From Methylotuvimicrobium sp018830325 (GTDB lineage: Bacteria > Pseudomonadota > Gammaproteobacteria > Methylococcales > Methylomonadaceae), in contig NZ_CP173170.1 in NCBI RefSeq assembly GCF_044788715.1, forward strand, positions 4,836,001 through 4,900,000: 64,000 nucleotides of DNA, given 5' to 3'. Below, piece after piece: positions 23,956 through 33,102 of this stretch (its first letter is position 1; each line of letters opens with the position of its first letter). Both the position numbers and the translations under genes were made by a program. Below the pieces are notes generated by a model. The model saw only the letters and a program-made list of their open reading frames with translations, was not told the DNA's origin and searched no databases.

Positions 23956-24903
23956 TCAGCGAAGCTTTAATTCAATATGGTCCATCAACTGGCCGGCAAT
24001 GTTCAGTCCGAATTGTTTATCCAGTTCTTGTACGCAAGTCGGGCTAGTTACGTTGATTTCGGTTAGATAATCGCCGATGACGTCGAGGCCGACAAAAATT
24101 AAACCTTTTTCACGCAAGGTCGGCCCGATTTGTTTGGCAATCCAAGAATCTCGAGCGGTAAGCACACGGCCTTCCGCATTCCCGCCGGCAGCTAGGTTGC
24201 CACGAGTTTCTCCTTGAGCCGGAATTCTGGCCAGCGCGTAAGGTACCGGCTCGCCGTCTACGATCAGAATACGCTTATCGCCGTTTTTTATTTCGGGTAG
24301 ATACTTTTGCGCCATTACATACCGACAATTGTATTGCGTCATGGTTTCCAAAATGACACTTAAATTCGGATCGTCCTTGCGCAAATGAAAAATCGACGTA
24401 CCACCCATACCGTCCAGCGGTTTTAAAATAATCTCGCCTTGTTCCGCCAAAAAATCGCGAATCCGTTTCGGCTCGCGGGCCACCAAGGTTTCCGCGCAGC
24501 ATTGCGGAAACCATGCGGTAAACAGTTTTTCATTGGCATCACGCAAGGATTGAGGTTTATTGATGACATAAGTGCCTAAGGTTTCGGCTCGCTCGAGCAG
24601 ATAAGTCGCATAGATGTATTCTTGATCGAAAGGCGGGTCTTTGCGCATCATGATGACATCGAGTTGATCCAGCGCGATATCCTGTTCGCTGGAAAATCGA
24701 TGCCAACGCTCCGGGTTTCTTTGAACTTCCAATAAACGGGTACGCGCATAGGCGCGTCCGTTCCGCATATAAAGATCATTAAGTTCCATATAATGCAATT
24801 CCCATCCCCTGCTTTGAGCTTCAAGAAGCATTGCAAAGCTTGTATCTTTCTTGATGTTGATGCGATCGATCGGGTCCATGACCATGCCGAATTTTATAGA
24901 CAT
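23956..24903 (-). CDS. gshB: Glutathione synthase
   Basis: 315 residues from the inner ATG at 24903 (MSIKFGMVMDPI), which aligns with the family; 13 extra in-frame residues upstream are not typical. It is an ATP-grasp enzyme joining gamma-glutamylcysteine and glycine. Motifs: MRKDPPFDQEYIYATYLLE, LKPLDGMGGTSIFHL (nucleotide loop), RYVMAQKYLPEIKNGDKRILIVDGEP, and the C-terminal GLDVIGDYLTEINVTSPTC. It lies upstream of tonB in the conserved gshB-tonB-algH arrangement, with a repeat-bearing gap of about 210 bases. Confidence 0.95.
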   Translation of the reverse strand: MSIKFGMVMDPIDRINIKKDTSFAMLLEAQSRGWELHYMELNDLYMRNGRAYARTRLLEVQRNPERWHRFSSEQDIALDQLDVIMMRKDPPFDQEYIYATYLLERAETLGTYVINKPQSLRDANEKLFTAWFPQCCAETLVAREPKRIRDFLAEQGEIILKPLDGMGGTSIFHLRKDDPNLSVILETMTQYNCRYVMAQKYLPEIKNGDKRILIVDGEPVPYALARIPAQGETRGNLAAGGNAEGRVLTARDSWIAKQIGPTLREKGLIFVGLDVIGDYLTEINVTSPTCVQELDKQFGLNIAGQLMDHIELKLR

Positions 24904-25127
24904 AAAAACTCTCAATAATCCGAAATTAAAAAGGGGTGGCAATAAGTCGTCAACTATAGCGGTTTCAGAAGCCTTGGGAAAGAATGTTTTAGCTTGTCAT
25001 GCGATGGTAATGAGGTTTCAATGATCTATTCCGCATGCAAGTCTATCTATTCTTTACTGTGAAAGTTCGCAGTTTTGCATTCCTTATCTATTTTTTCGAT
25101 ATGAAAAAACAATGTCGGTTCCGAAGA

Positions 25128-25308
25128 GGGTGCGGTTGCTCGATTGACAGGCGTCGGCGGCAGGGAGCCGCCGTCGAGCCTACATGGACGTATTCACCCA
25201 GCACCTAAATAAGCCATGATTTTGAATCATTACCAAAGACCTATGGAATTTAGGTGCTGGATTTAGGTGCTGGGTTCACGGCGTCCTGTCGGGCGAGTGA
25301 CCGCACCT
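25128..25308. repeat. Long-hairpin dispersed repeat, copy 3
   Basis: Outer arms GGGTGCGGTTGCTCGATTGACAG and CTGTCGGGCGAGTGACCGCACC pair imperfectly. The core (GGCGGCAGGGAGCCGCC, GAGCCTACATGGACGTATTCA ... CGGCGTCCTGTC) is the inverse of copy 1. Copy 1 is continuous at GTATTCACGGCG, while here 78 bases are inserted at that point. Confidence 0.75.
25197..25274. mobile_element. Nested 78-bp inverted-repeat element (MITE-like), copy 1
   Basis: Terminal inverted repeats CCCAGCACCTAAAT (25197-25210) and ATTTAGGTGCTGGG (25261-25274), with an extra direct copy of ATTTAGGTGCTGG at 25248-25260. TTCA lies on both sides (25193-25196 and 25275-25278), a 4-base duplication relative to the empty site GTATTCACGGCG of hairpin copy 1. 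Too short to code; any movement would need a transposase supplied in trans. Confidence 0.65.
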
Positions 25309-25534
25309 TCCGCCACCAGAGAACTTTCATTTGCCGGGGCGATGGCTAAGCCTTCATGAACGTTACTATTTACGAATACTCCATATAAACCTTCCGCACT
25401 CCAAAATTCGACAGCGCCCCAAGGAGGCGCCGGGGCCGAATTTTAATCTACGGGTATAGTCACGAAAACCCCAAAAGAAGTGAAATACCCGCTTTTATTG
25501 AACAATCGTTTTTCGTTCGGATAGGAGTAAAAGG

Positions 25535-25563
25535 TTTACCTGGCGGCTAAAGTTTGGTATAAA
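25535..25563 (+). promoter_or_regulatory. Sigma-70-type promoter of rpmB-rpmG
   Basis: TTTACC (25535-25540) and TATAAA (25558-25563) are separated by exactly 17 bases and lie 43 bases before the rpmB ATG. An AGGTTTACC context and the short leader with AAAGAGG before the ATG fit a strong ribosomal promoter. Inferred from sequence only. Confidence 0.6.
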
Positions 25564-25605
25564 AGCGGGCTAATTTTTGAATAATGGCAAACAAAGAGGT
25601 TAATC

Positions 25606-25842
25606 ATGTCCAGAGTCTGTCAGGTTACAGGAAAACGCCCCGTAACCGGTAATAATGTATCGCACGCAAACAATAAAACCAGAAGACGTTTCTGCCCCAA
25701 TCTACAACACCATCGTTTTTGGGTGGAAAGCGAGAATCGCTGGGTTCGCCTGCGTGTTTCCACGAAAGGCATGCGCGTTATCGACAAAAGAGGCATCGAT
25801 GCCGTTTTGGCCGATTTGCGTAAACAAGGTATTAAGGCATAA
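25606..25842 (+). CDS. rpmB: 50S ribosomal protein L28
   Basis: 78 residues, full length: MSRVCQVTGKRPVTGNNVSHANNKTRRRF at the N-terminus and LRVSTKGMRVIDKRGIDAVL towards the end are characteristic. Followed after 11 bases by rpmG in the universal rpmB-rpmG pair. An AGAGG ribosome site precedes the ATG. Confidence 0.98.
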   Translation: MSRVCQVTGKRPVTGNNVSHANNKTRRRFCPNLQHHRFWVESENRWVRLRVSTKGMRVIDKRGIDAVLADLRKQGIKA

Positions 25843-25853
25843 GGGGATCAACC

Positions 25854-26009
25854 ATGCGCGATAAAATCAAACTCGTTTCATCTGAAGGCACCGGACATTT
25901 TTATACCACGACAAAAAACAAACGCACTATGCCTGAGAAAATGGAGATCAAAAAATTCGATCCTGTTGTTCGCAAGCATGTGATGTACAAAGAAGCTAAA
26001 ATCAAATAA
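25854..26009 (+). CDS. rpmG: 50S ribosomal protein L33
   Basis: 51 residues (MRDKIKLVSSEGTGHFYTTTK at the start, KKFDPVVRKHVMYKEAKIK at the end), the usual proteobacterial L33 without the zinc-binding Cys pairs, i.e. the zinc-independent form. AAGGGG lies 6-7 bases upstream of the ATG. The end is followed 30 bases later by a terminator hairpin. Confidence 0.97.
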   Translation: MRDKIKLVSSEGTGHFYTTTKNKRTMPEKMEIKKFDPVVRKHVMYKEAKIK

Positions 26010-26038
26010 TTTTTGACGACACTTCTTTCGTTGCCCGG

Positions 26039-26074
26039 AAAGCCGCGGTTACGCATACAGCGCCGTGGCTTTTT
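26039..26074 (+). terminator. Rho-independent terminator of rpmB-rpmG
   Basis: AAAGCCGCGG and CCGTGGCTTT form a ten-pair stem (one G-T pair) followed by TTTTCG. It ends the ribosomal operon just before the 3' end of the convergent cNMP-rhodanese gene. Confidence 0.75.
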
Positions 26075-26089
26075 CGTCTACCGCCGTAA

Positions 26090-27460
26090 TCATTGTTTTT
26101 TCAGTTTATCCAAAACTTCTTTCAGCTTTTCCGTTTGCTTGAATAATATTCGGTATTGCTTGATTGCATCTTCCTTGGCAGCTTCCAGCTGTTTGCATCT
26201 TTCAGTAAGCTCCTGATTTCTATCCGATAGGGCCTCGTTTTGCGCTTTTAGCCGTTCGACTTGCTCGAGTAATGCTTCGTCAGCGGGATTCGTTTTATGC
26301 GTCACGGTCTGAGTGTCTTCTTTATCTGGGGCGGCTTCCGAGCTTTCGCTATTGCGAAAAGTGGTTTCAAAACCATCGTCGATCGTGAATAGAGCCGCCG
26401 TATTTTTAAGTTCAGGCGAGACCTTTTGCATGCCGCCTTCCAAAATAAGCGCCTTGAATTTATTGCGGAGCAATAAAAAAGCAGCCGCCTCGCTTGTCTT
26501 GCCATTACCGCAAACGACCACGACGGAGCGGGCGCGATTGAGCGTTTTCAATTGCATTCGCAGAGTAAAAAACGGCGCACTAATACTGTCGTTCAAATGG
26601 AATTGGTTATAGTCTTCGGTAGAGCGCACGTCCAGCAATAGAGCTCCATTGGCTTGCTCTTGCCGCATTTGCTCGAAATCGATGTATTTCAGCGCAGGTT
26701 CTTTAATTAGCGTTATAAAATGCAGCTTGGAAAGACGTAACAAAGACAGCTTGCTGATGGCTGTAATCGTGACATTCCTGGGTTTATCCGATAAGAGAGA
26801 GTCTTCTCCGAACGTATCGCTCGTTCTTAGGAGCGCTAGTTTGATCTCCTTGGCATTTTCGGAAGGCTTGCGAGTCAGCAAGCACTGGCCGGATTTGATC
26901 AAATAATAATAATCGCCCGGATCGCCCTGATGGAAAACGGCTTCGCCTTTCTCAAAGACGACCTCTTCGAGACTTATTATTATTTTTTGTAGGTTGGCCG
27001 GCGGCAATCTTTGGAAGATAGGAGACTTCAATAAAGTTGTCATCCAGTCATCAGAGTTGTCTTCCGGTTCGACTATAACCATGTAACTACTTTCCTCTTC
27101 ATAACTAAGCGACGATAAATAATTCAGTGTTTCCGTGGGCAATCTTAAATAACGAATGCTGTTGCAGGCCACGGCATCGATTTTTCTGGGTAATTGATGA
27201 GCTAAGGCGAAGCGGGCCGATTCGCTTTCCGCGTCAATTATTTCGACTTCTAGGCCTTGAGACTGCAAGGAAACTTGGCCGCTCAATAAATAAAATAAGT
27301 CCGCCTCCGTGTCCCCTTTTTTGAATAATACCGAATCGCGCTCTGCCGTTTCGATGGTGATTTCGGCGCACAATACTTCGAAATGAGGTCCGGGCAGAGT
27401 GGATAGTGGAACAAGTTTACGAATTGCTTGTGCGTCTGCGGAGCTGATATCTACAGCCAT
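26090..27460 (-). CDS. Double cyclic-nucleotide-binding plus rhodanese protein
   Basis: 456 residues, cytoplasmic. Residues about 20-135 are a first CRP-like cyclic-nucleotide-binding fold (VLFKKGDTEADLFYLLSGQVSL) and about 145-265 a second (AVFHQGDPGDYYYLIKSGQCLL ... FGEDSLLSDKPRNVTITA). Residues about 275-365 are a rhodanese domain with LLDVRSTEDYNQFHL and a catalytic-loop Cys in VVVCGNGKTSE. The last 70 residues form a coiled coil. Neither nucleotide domain shows a fully canonical phosphate cassette, so ligand binding is uncertain. The architecture suggests a signal-gated sulfurtransferase or redox sensor. The gene is monocistronic. Confidence 0.85.
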   Translation of the reverse strand: MAVDISSADAQAIRKLVPLSTLPGPHFEVLCAEITIETAERDSVLFKKGDTEADLFYLLSGQVSLQSQGLEVEIIDAESESARFALAHQLPRKIDAVACNSIRYLRLPTETLNYLSSLSYEEESSYMVIVEPEDNSDDWMTTLLKSPIFQRLPPANLQKIIISLEEVVFEKGEAVFHQGDPGDYYYLIKSGQCLLTRKPSENAKEIKLALLRTSDTFGEDSLLSDKPRNVTITAISKLSLLRLSKLHFITLIKEPALKYIDFEQMRQEQANGALLLDVRSTEDYNQFHLNDSISAPFFTLRMQLKTLNRARSVVVVCGNGKTSEAAAFLLLRNKFKALILEGGMQKVSPELKNTAALFTIDDGFETTFRNSESSEAAPDKEDTQTVTHKTNPADEALLEQVERLKAQNEALSDRNQELTERCKQLEAAKEDAIKQYRILFKQTEKLKEVLDKLKKQ

Positions 27461-27728
27461 TCAAATTCATTGGAAGGATTAAAGTGACTAATATAGCTCA
27501 TTATCCTAGATAAAGCATTTCACCATGAAGAATAAGGAACGTGCATTTTATTGTTTGGTAATCCGTTGAAAGACTTAATGTGCTTCATGGTTAAAATGCC
27601 GAATTTAGGATAACGAGGGCCTGATGAGCATATAGTTCGCGCGCCCACATTTTCAGTTTTTTGACTTGTTTTAAACATTTTTTGCCTTATATTGTCTACG
27701 TTGACTTTAAAGCCTGTCGAGGACTTTC
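27461..27728. other. Divergent intergenic region before the DegQ-type gene
   Basis: 268 bases with the promoters of the rhodanese gene (minus) and the protease gene (plus). A TTGACT at 27661 and TATATT at 27688 are 21 bases apart, too far for a standard sigma-70 promoter, so no promoter is called. No RNA gene seen. Confidence 0.4.
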
Positions 27729-29084
27729 ATGAAGAATTACTTATTCGGTCATTTAATATTGACCTTAGCATTCGGGTTTTTAGCCGTCACGCAAGTATCG
27801 GCAGGATTGCCGGTTGCGGTGGAGGGGCAGCCCTTGCCGTCGCTATCGCCCATTCTCGAACGCAGCATGCCGGCAGTCGTGAATATATCGACATCAACCA
27901 ATATTCAGGTTAGAGAAAACCCGTTATTGCAAGATCCGTTTTTCCGGCATTTTTTTCAATTACCGGACCGGCCTCGCCGGCAACAACGCAACAGCTTGGG
28001 ATCCGGAGTCATTATCGATAGCGAGAAAGGCTATGTGTTGACTAATAACCATGTCATCGACAAAGCTGATAAAATCATGGTGACACTGCATGATGGACGC
28101 CAACTCGATGCCAAATTGATCGGTACCGACCCTGAAGCCGATGTGGCGGTCGTACAAATTGCCGCCGATAACTTGGTTGCCTTGCCTATTTCCAACTCCG
28201 ACGAATTGAGAGTCGGCGATTTCGTCATTGCGATCGGCAGCCCATTCGGACTGAGTCAGACGGTGACTTCGGGTATCGTCAGTGCGCTGGGTCGATCCGG
28301 TTTGGGCATCGAAGGCTATGAGGATTTCATTCAAACCGATGCGTCGATCAATCCGGGAAATTCCGGCGGAGCGTTGGTCAATTTGCGCGGCGAATTTGTC
28401 GGCATGAATACCGCGATATTGGCGCCGGGCGGCGGTAATGTCGGTATCGGCTTTGCGATTCCGGCCAATATGGCGATGACGATCAAGGAGTCTCTGGTCA
28501 CTCATGGTGAAGTGCGGCGCGGCTTGCTAGGGGTCACGACTCAGGACTTGACTCCCGAACTGGTTAAAGCCTTCAATTTAAAAACCAAACATGGCGCCGT
28601 AATCAGCAAAGTGGCCGGAAATTCTCCCGCGGCAAAAGCCGGACTTGAACCGGGCGATATTATCACTGAAGTCAATGGACAAAAAATCAAAGGCAGTCAC
28701 GATATTCGTAATATGATCGGTTTAATGAAAATCGGTGCCAAAGTCGATATCGGCATTATGCGTGATGATAAAAAAATGCTGGTTCAGGCTGAAATCGGCA
28801 AGCCTCAGCGACCTCATTTAGCCGGTAAAACGATTCATCCTCGTCTCGACGGCACCGTGTTAAGCTCGACACAAAAAAATCAAATCGAAGGGGTTTTATT
28901 CGAACAGATAGCAACAAACTCCTACGCTTGGCGAGCCGGGTTACGACCGGGTGACATTATCGTTTCAGCCAATCGCTATCGGATTCGCACAATAGAGGAA
29001 CTTGCTCAAGTTGCCAACCCCAACAACGCATTGTTGATCAATATACAGCGCGGCGAAGAAGCCTTCTTCTTGGTTTTAAAATAA
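27729..29084 (+). CDS. degQ: Periplasmic serine endoprotease DegP/DegQ family
   Basis: 451 residues with a signal peptide (cleavage near VSAG, residue 25). The catalytic triad is visible: His in VLTNNHVID, Asp in DPEADVAVVQI and Ser in INPGNSGGAL. Two PDZ domains follow (GLLGVTTQDLTPELVKAF ... AGLEPGDIITEVNGQ and a C-terminal one with AGLRPGDIIVSANRYR). The family degrades or refolds misfolded periplasmic proteins. The length and the short loop after residue 50 (QDPFFRHFF) fit DegQ better than DegP, but the distinction is weak. Confidence 0.9.
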   Translation: MKNYLFGHLILTLAFGFLAVTQVSAGLPVAVEGQPLPSLSPILERSMPAVVNISTSTNIQVRENPLLQDPFFRHFFQLPDRPRRQQRNSLGSGVIIDSEKGYVLTNNHVIDKADKIMVTLHDGRQLDAKLIGTDPEADVAVVQIAADNLVALPISNSDELRVGDFVIAIGSPFGLSQTVTSGIVSALGRSGLGIEGYEDFIQTDASINPGNSGGALVNLRGEFVGMNTAILAPGGGNVGIGFAIPANMAMTIKESLVTHGEVRRGLLGVTTQDLTPELVKAFNLKTKHGAVISKVAGNSPAAKAGLEPGDIITEVNGQKIKGSHDIRNMIGLMKIGAKVDIGIMRDDKKMLVQAEIGKPQRPHLAGKTIHPRLDGTVLSSTQKNQIEGVLFEQIATNSYAWRAGLRPGDIIVSANRYRIRTIEELAQVANPNNALLINIQRGEEAFFLVLK

Positions 29085-29179
29085 CCTTTTGTGACTATTC
29101 AGCGCATGTGGTTGGGTGGTGTCAGGCACCTTCTCATACATAACTTGTGCTGAATAATGACAACTTTTTTGTATCACTG

Positions 29180-29710
29180 ATGACGAATTCAATGACCGAA
29201 CGAACATTCATAGCACTCAATATTGCCGTGTTGACAATATCCGATACCCGTAACGAAGCCGATGACGTTTCGGGTAAAATCCTGGTCGACAAAGCGCTGG
29301 CATCGGGTCATCGAATTGCCGAAAAAAAAATCGTTCCGGATAATATTTATCGAATCAGAGCGGCGCTCTCGCAGTGGATCGCCGATGACTCAATCGATGC
29401 GGTTTTAACCACCGGCGGCACCGGCGTGACCGGTCGAGACGGAACGCCGGAAGCGGTAGAGCCGTTGCTCGATAAAACCTTAGACGGTTTCGGCGAAGTA
29501 TTCCGAATGATTTCCTATCATACGATTAAAACCTCGACGATACAGTCGCGCGCAGTCGCTGGCGTCGCCAACGGAACCTACGTTTTTTGTTTGCCGGGTT
29601 CTTCGAATGCTTGTAAGACGGCTTGGGATGAATTGATCGAAGCTCAACTGGATTTTCGGACCAAGCCATGTAATCTAGTGCAATTAATGCCGCGTTTAAA
29701 GGAGCGATAA
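29180..29710 (+). CDS. moaB: Molybdenum cofactor biosynthesis protein MoaB
   Basis: About 176 residues from the ATG at 29180 (MTNSMTERTF); an upstream in-frame ATG at 29147 is less likely. The MoaB/MogA fold is shown by IAVLTISDTRNEADDVSG, the phosphate loop TTGGTGVTGRDGTPEAV and FCLPGSSNACKTAWDELI. The protein adenylylates molybdopterin. It is followed after one base by a DUF423 gene. No other moa gene is nearby. Confidence 0.93.
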   Translation: MTNSMTERTFIALNIAVLTISDTRNEADDVSGKILVDKALASGHRIAEKKIVPDNIYRIRAALSQWIADDSIDAVLTTGGTGVTGRDGTPEAVEPLLDKTLDGFGEVFRMISYHTIKTSTIQSRAVAGVANGTYVFCLPGSSNACKTAWDELIEAQLDFRTKPCNLVQLMPRLKER

Positions 29711-29711
29711 C

Positions 29712-30089
29712 ATGCGTTGGGATTTTTTAGTCGTCGGCGCGCTATGTGCCGGCATTGGCGTCGGCTTAGGTGCATTCGGCGCCCACGGCTTAAAAACGGT
29801 GCTAAGCCCCGATATGCTCGAAGTTTACAAAACCGGCGTGACGTACCAAATGTGGCATGCGTTAGGTTTGTGTGCAATCGGCCTACTGGATCGGCAAAAT
29901 CCTCGGCAAGCGCTGTTGTCATGGTCTGCTTGGCTCATGTTTGCCGGCATCGTGCTCTTTTCGGGCAGTTTGTACCTTTTAACTTTGCTTGACCAAAAAT
30001 GGTTGGGCATGATTACGCCATTCGGCGGTCTGGCATTCATTATCGCTTGGGTAACGTTGGCCTTATATGCCGCCAAAGAACAGCGGTAG
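29712..30089 (+). CDS. DUF423 small membrane protein
   Basis: 125 residues with four membrane helices: LVVGALCAGIGVGLGAFGAHGLK (the family signature), YQMWHALGLCAIGLL, a third around WSAWLMFAGIVLFSG and a fourth at MITPFGGLAFIIAWVTLAL. The family is widespread and of unknown function. It is one base after moaB and probably cotranscribed. Confidence 0.9.
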   Translation: MRWDFLVVGALCAGIGVGLGAFGAHGLKTVLSPDMLEVYKTGVTYQMWHALGLCAIGLLDRQNPRQALLSWSAWLMFAGIVLFSGSLYLLTLLDQKWLGMITPFGGLAFIIAWVTLALYAAKEQR

Positions 30090-30322
30090 AAGGCGAATAA
30101 TGAAGCACCGAGGATTCGATTAAACGAGTGCGGTCTATTTTTTCGTCCTCCTGCGCGGCCGAATTAGGAATTTTCACTTCACCATGAAAATCTTGTTTTA
30201 TCGTTCCCTTCATTATCTTTAAGGTAATAAAAGCAAGCGACTAAACCGAACAAAGGATCAATTAGCTTTTTTACGGTAAACTTTACCGAAAACTCCCTTC
30301 ACAAAAAATATCGAATTACATT

Positions 30323-32971
30323 ATGCGTGACGCCTCTCCCCAAACTATCTATCTCAAAGACTACAAACCGCCGGAATATCTGATCCACGATACCGACTTG
30401 AATTTTACGTTGGATGACGAATGCACGCGAGTCGTTGCCACGTTGACGATGAGCAGAAATCCCGCCTTGAAAGCCGATGACAGTGCTTTAATTTTGTTGG
30501 GCGAAAATCTGACCTTGCTCGGCGTTCAGCTGAATGGTGATACATTAAACCCCGATCGCTATGCGCAAACATCCGAAGCCTTAGTCATTCACGACGTGCC
30601 GCAGCACGAAAAATTCGTCGTCACGATTGAAAACACGATCAATCCCAAGGCAAATACGGCACTTGAAGGCTTGTATCTCTCCAAAAACATGCTGTGCACG
30701 CAATGCGAAGCGGAAGGCTTTCGCAAGATTACTTATTATCTCGACCGACCCGATGTGATGAGCCGCTTCACGACCACACTAGTCGGCGACAAGGATAAAT
30801 ATCCGGTATTGCTGTCGAACGGCAACAAAAAGGCTCAAGGTGATCTACCCGATAATAAACACTGGGTTACCTGGGAAGACCCGTTTAATAAGCCCTGTTA
30901 TTTGTTTGCGCTGGTGGCGGGGCAGTTGGAATGCGCCAGAGATAGCTTTACCACGCAATCGGGGCGAAGAATAGCGCTTGAAATCTTTGTCGAAGCCCAC
31001 GATCTCGATAAGTGCGATCATGCGATGCAATCGCTAAAAAATGCAATGCGCTGGGACGAGAAGACTTACGGACTCGAATACGACCTGGATTTGTATATGA
31101 TCGTCGCGGTCGGCCATTTCAACATGGGCGCAATGGAAAACAAAGGCTTGAACATATTCAATACCAAATTCGTCTTGGCGCGCCCGGATACAGCCACCGA
31201 CAGCGATTATGAGCATATTGAAGGCGTGATCGGGCATGAGTATTTCCATAATTGGAGCGGCAACCGCGTGACTTGCCGGGATTGGTTTCAGTTGAGTTTG
31301 AAAGAAGGCTTTACTGTATTCCGCGATCAGGAGTTCACCGGCGATCAAACCTCGAAAGCGGTCAAGCGCATCGAAGACGTTAACGCGCTACGCACTCGTC
31401 AGTTTGCCGAGGACGCGGGGCCGCTGGCACACCCGATCCGGCCCGACGCCTATATCGAGATCAATAACTTTTATACCTTGACGGTCTATGAAAAAGGTGC
31501 CGAAGTCGTGCGCATGCTGCATACGCTGCTCGGTCCACAAGGTTTCCGCAAGGGCTGCGATCTGTATTTTCAGCGTCACGACGGTCAGGCTGTGACCTGC
31601 GACGACTTCGTCAATGCGATGGAAGCGGCCAATGATGTCGGCTTGACCCAATTTCGACGCTGGTACTCACAGGCGGGCACGCCGGTATTGACCGTTTCGG
31701 AACATTACGATAGCGACGCGCAAACATTATCACTGACCATTAAGCAAGACAACCCGCCGACACCCGGCCAGCCTCGCAAGGAACCGCTGCATATACCGAT
31801 TAAAACCGGATTGATCCTGCCGGACGGTAATCTGGCGCAATGCCGATTGCAAGGTAGCGAACAAGTCAGTCATAAAATTGTGCTCGAATTGACCGAGACA
31901 GAGCAAACTTTTGTATTCGAGCAATTGCCGCAAAAGCCGGTGATTTCATTGTTGCGCGGTTTTTCAGCGCCGGTGAAACTTAAGATGCAACGCTCTCTTG
32001 AGGAGCTGGCTTTCTTGTTGAGCCATGATCCGGACACGTTCAATCGCTGGGAAGCCGGGCAGCAATTGGCTGGTCGCGTCATCGCCGAACTGATCGACGA
32101 TTTGCAAAACGGTCGTTCGCTTGAGATCAATCCGGTCTTGATAGAAGCCTATCGAAAAATCGTTCAAAACTGCTGGCTGGATTTGTCGTATTTCGCCTTG
32201 TTGTTAAGTCTACCTTCGGAAACTTATCTGGCCGAACAAATGCCGGTCATTGATGTTGAAGCGATTCATACGGCACGCGAATTTGTTGCCGGTCAAATTG
32301 CAAAGCACCTTGAAGACGATCTAAGAGGCTTATATCTGGATAATCACCGAGACGAATCGGGTTGTTTCGATGCCAAAGCTATCGGTCGACGCCGCGTTAA
32401 AAACGTGTGTCTCGGCTTTTTGAGTAAGCTGGACGATACCGAAATACAGCGTTGGTCGCTCAAGCAATTCGACACGGCCAAAAATATGACCGATCAAATC
32501 GCCGCATTGGGCGTCATCGTTAATACGCCGCATCCGGCCCGCGCAACTTGTTTGGATGCTTTCTACCGGCAATGGCGCGACGAAGCACTGGTCTTGGACA
32601 AATGGTTTGCCTTGCAAGCAACAGCAACTCCGCCGGATACTTTCGAAGCGGTGCAACGCCTGTTGAAACACACCGACTTCGATTTAAAGAATCCTAACCG
32701 CGTCCGTGCGTTGGTCGGTTCTTTTAGCCAGGCCAATCCATTACATTTTCATGCAGCCAGCGGGCAAGGTTATCGATTTTTAGCCGACAGGATTATTGAG
32801 TTGAATACGCTCAACCCTCAAGTCGCATCGAGGATGGTTGGAGCACTGACGCAATGGCGACGTTATGACGAGGCCCGGCAAGCTTTGATGAAAGGCGAGC
32901 TCGAACGCATCATGTCGACCGAGGCGATTTCCAAGGATGTGTATGAAGTCGCAAGCAAAAGCTTGGCATGA
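30323..32971 (+). CDS. pepN: Aminopeptidase N
   Basis: 882 residues, full length for the M1 family. The exopeptidase motif MGAMENKGLN and the zinc site HEYFHNWSGNRVTCRDW (HExxH-x18-E) are intact, at about residues 265-320. Cytoplasmic enzyme removing N-terminal residues from peptides, final step of proteolysis. The C-terminal half is the alpha-solenoid typical of PepN (KNVCLGFLSKL ... ALTQWRRYDEARQALMKGEL). It stands as a single gene. Confidence 0.96.
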   Translation: MRDASPQTIYLKDYKPPEYLIHDTDLNFTLDDECTRVVATLTMSRNPALKADDSALILLGENLTLLGVQLNGDTLNPDRYAQTSEALVIHDVPQHEKFVVTIENTINPKANTALEGLYLSKNMLCTQCEAEGFRKITYYLDRPDVMSRFTTTLVGDKDKYPVLLSNGNKKAQGDLPDNKHWVTWEDPFNKPCYLFALVAGQLECARDSFTTQSGRRIALEIFVEAHDLDKCDHAMQSLKNAMRWDEKTYGLEYDLDLYMIVAVGHFNMGAMENKGLNIFNTKFVLARPDTATDSDYEHIEGVIGHEYFHNWSGNRVTCRDWFQLSLKEGFTVFRDQEFTGDQTSKAVKRIEDVNALRTRQFAEDAGPLAHPIRPDAYIEINNFYTLTVYEKGAEVVRMLHTLLGPQGFRKGCDLYFQRHDGQAVTCDDFVNAMEAANDVGLTQFRRWYSQAGTPVLTVSEHYDSDAQTLSLTIKQDNPPTPGQPRKEPLHIPIKTGLILPDGNLAQCRLQGSEQVSHKIVLELTETEQTFVFEQLPQKPVISLLRGFSAPVKLKMQRSLEELAFLLSHDPDTFNRWEAGQQLAGRVIAELIDDLQNGRSLEINPVLIEAYRKIVQNCWLDLSYFALLLSLPSETYLAEQMPVIDVEAIHTAREFVAGQIAKHLEDDLRGLYLDNHRDESGCFDAKAIGRRRVKNVCLGFLSKLDDTEIQRWSLKQFDTAKNMTDQIAALGVIVNTPHPARATCLDAFYRQWRDEALVLDKWFALQATATPPDTFEAVQRLLKHTDFDLKNPNRVRALVGSFSQANPLHFHAASGQGYRFLADRIIELNTLNPQVASRMVGALTQWRRYDEARQALMKGELERIMSTEAISKDVYEVASKSLA

Positions 32972-33102
32972 AAGAAGGCATAAAACGATGCGGAGATAAC
33001 TATGGCCCTGGCTCGATAACGAGGCAAATTCGGTGATGAATGTTAGAATACGTGCAATTCGACAAGCACAACACGTAAAGCCATAGATTTAATGAGGAAA
33101 CT

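Larger units (their letters stand above)
24904..25605. other. 700-base intergenic region with hairpin element and ribosomal promoter
   Basis: No gene is visible. The central part is long-hairpin repeat copy 3 (25128-25308) containing a nested inverted-repeat element. The right end holds the promoter of rpmB-rpmG. Outer GAAAGTTC at about 25060 and GAACTTTC at about 25321 extend the inverted symmetry beyond the main arms. Confidence 0.6.

Noticed and set aside
27661..27693. Promoter TTGACT...TATATT before degQ
   Set aside because: The spacer is 21 bases, outside the normal sigma-70 range.
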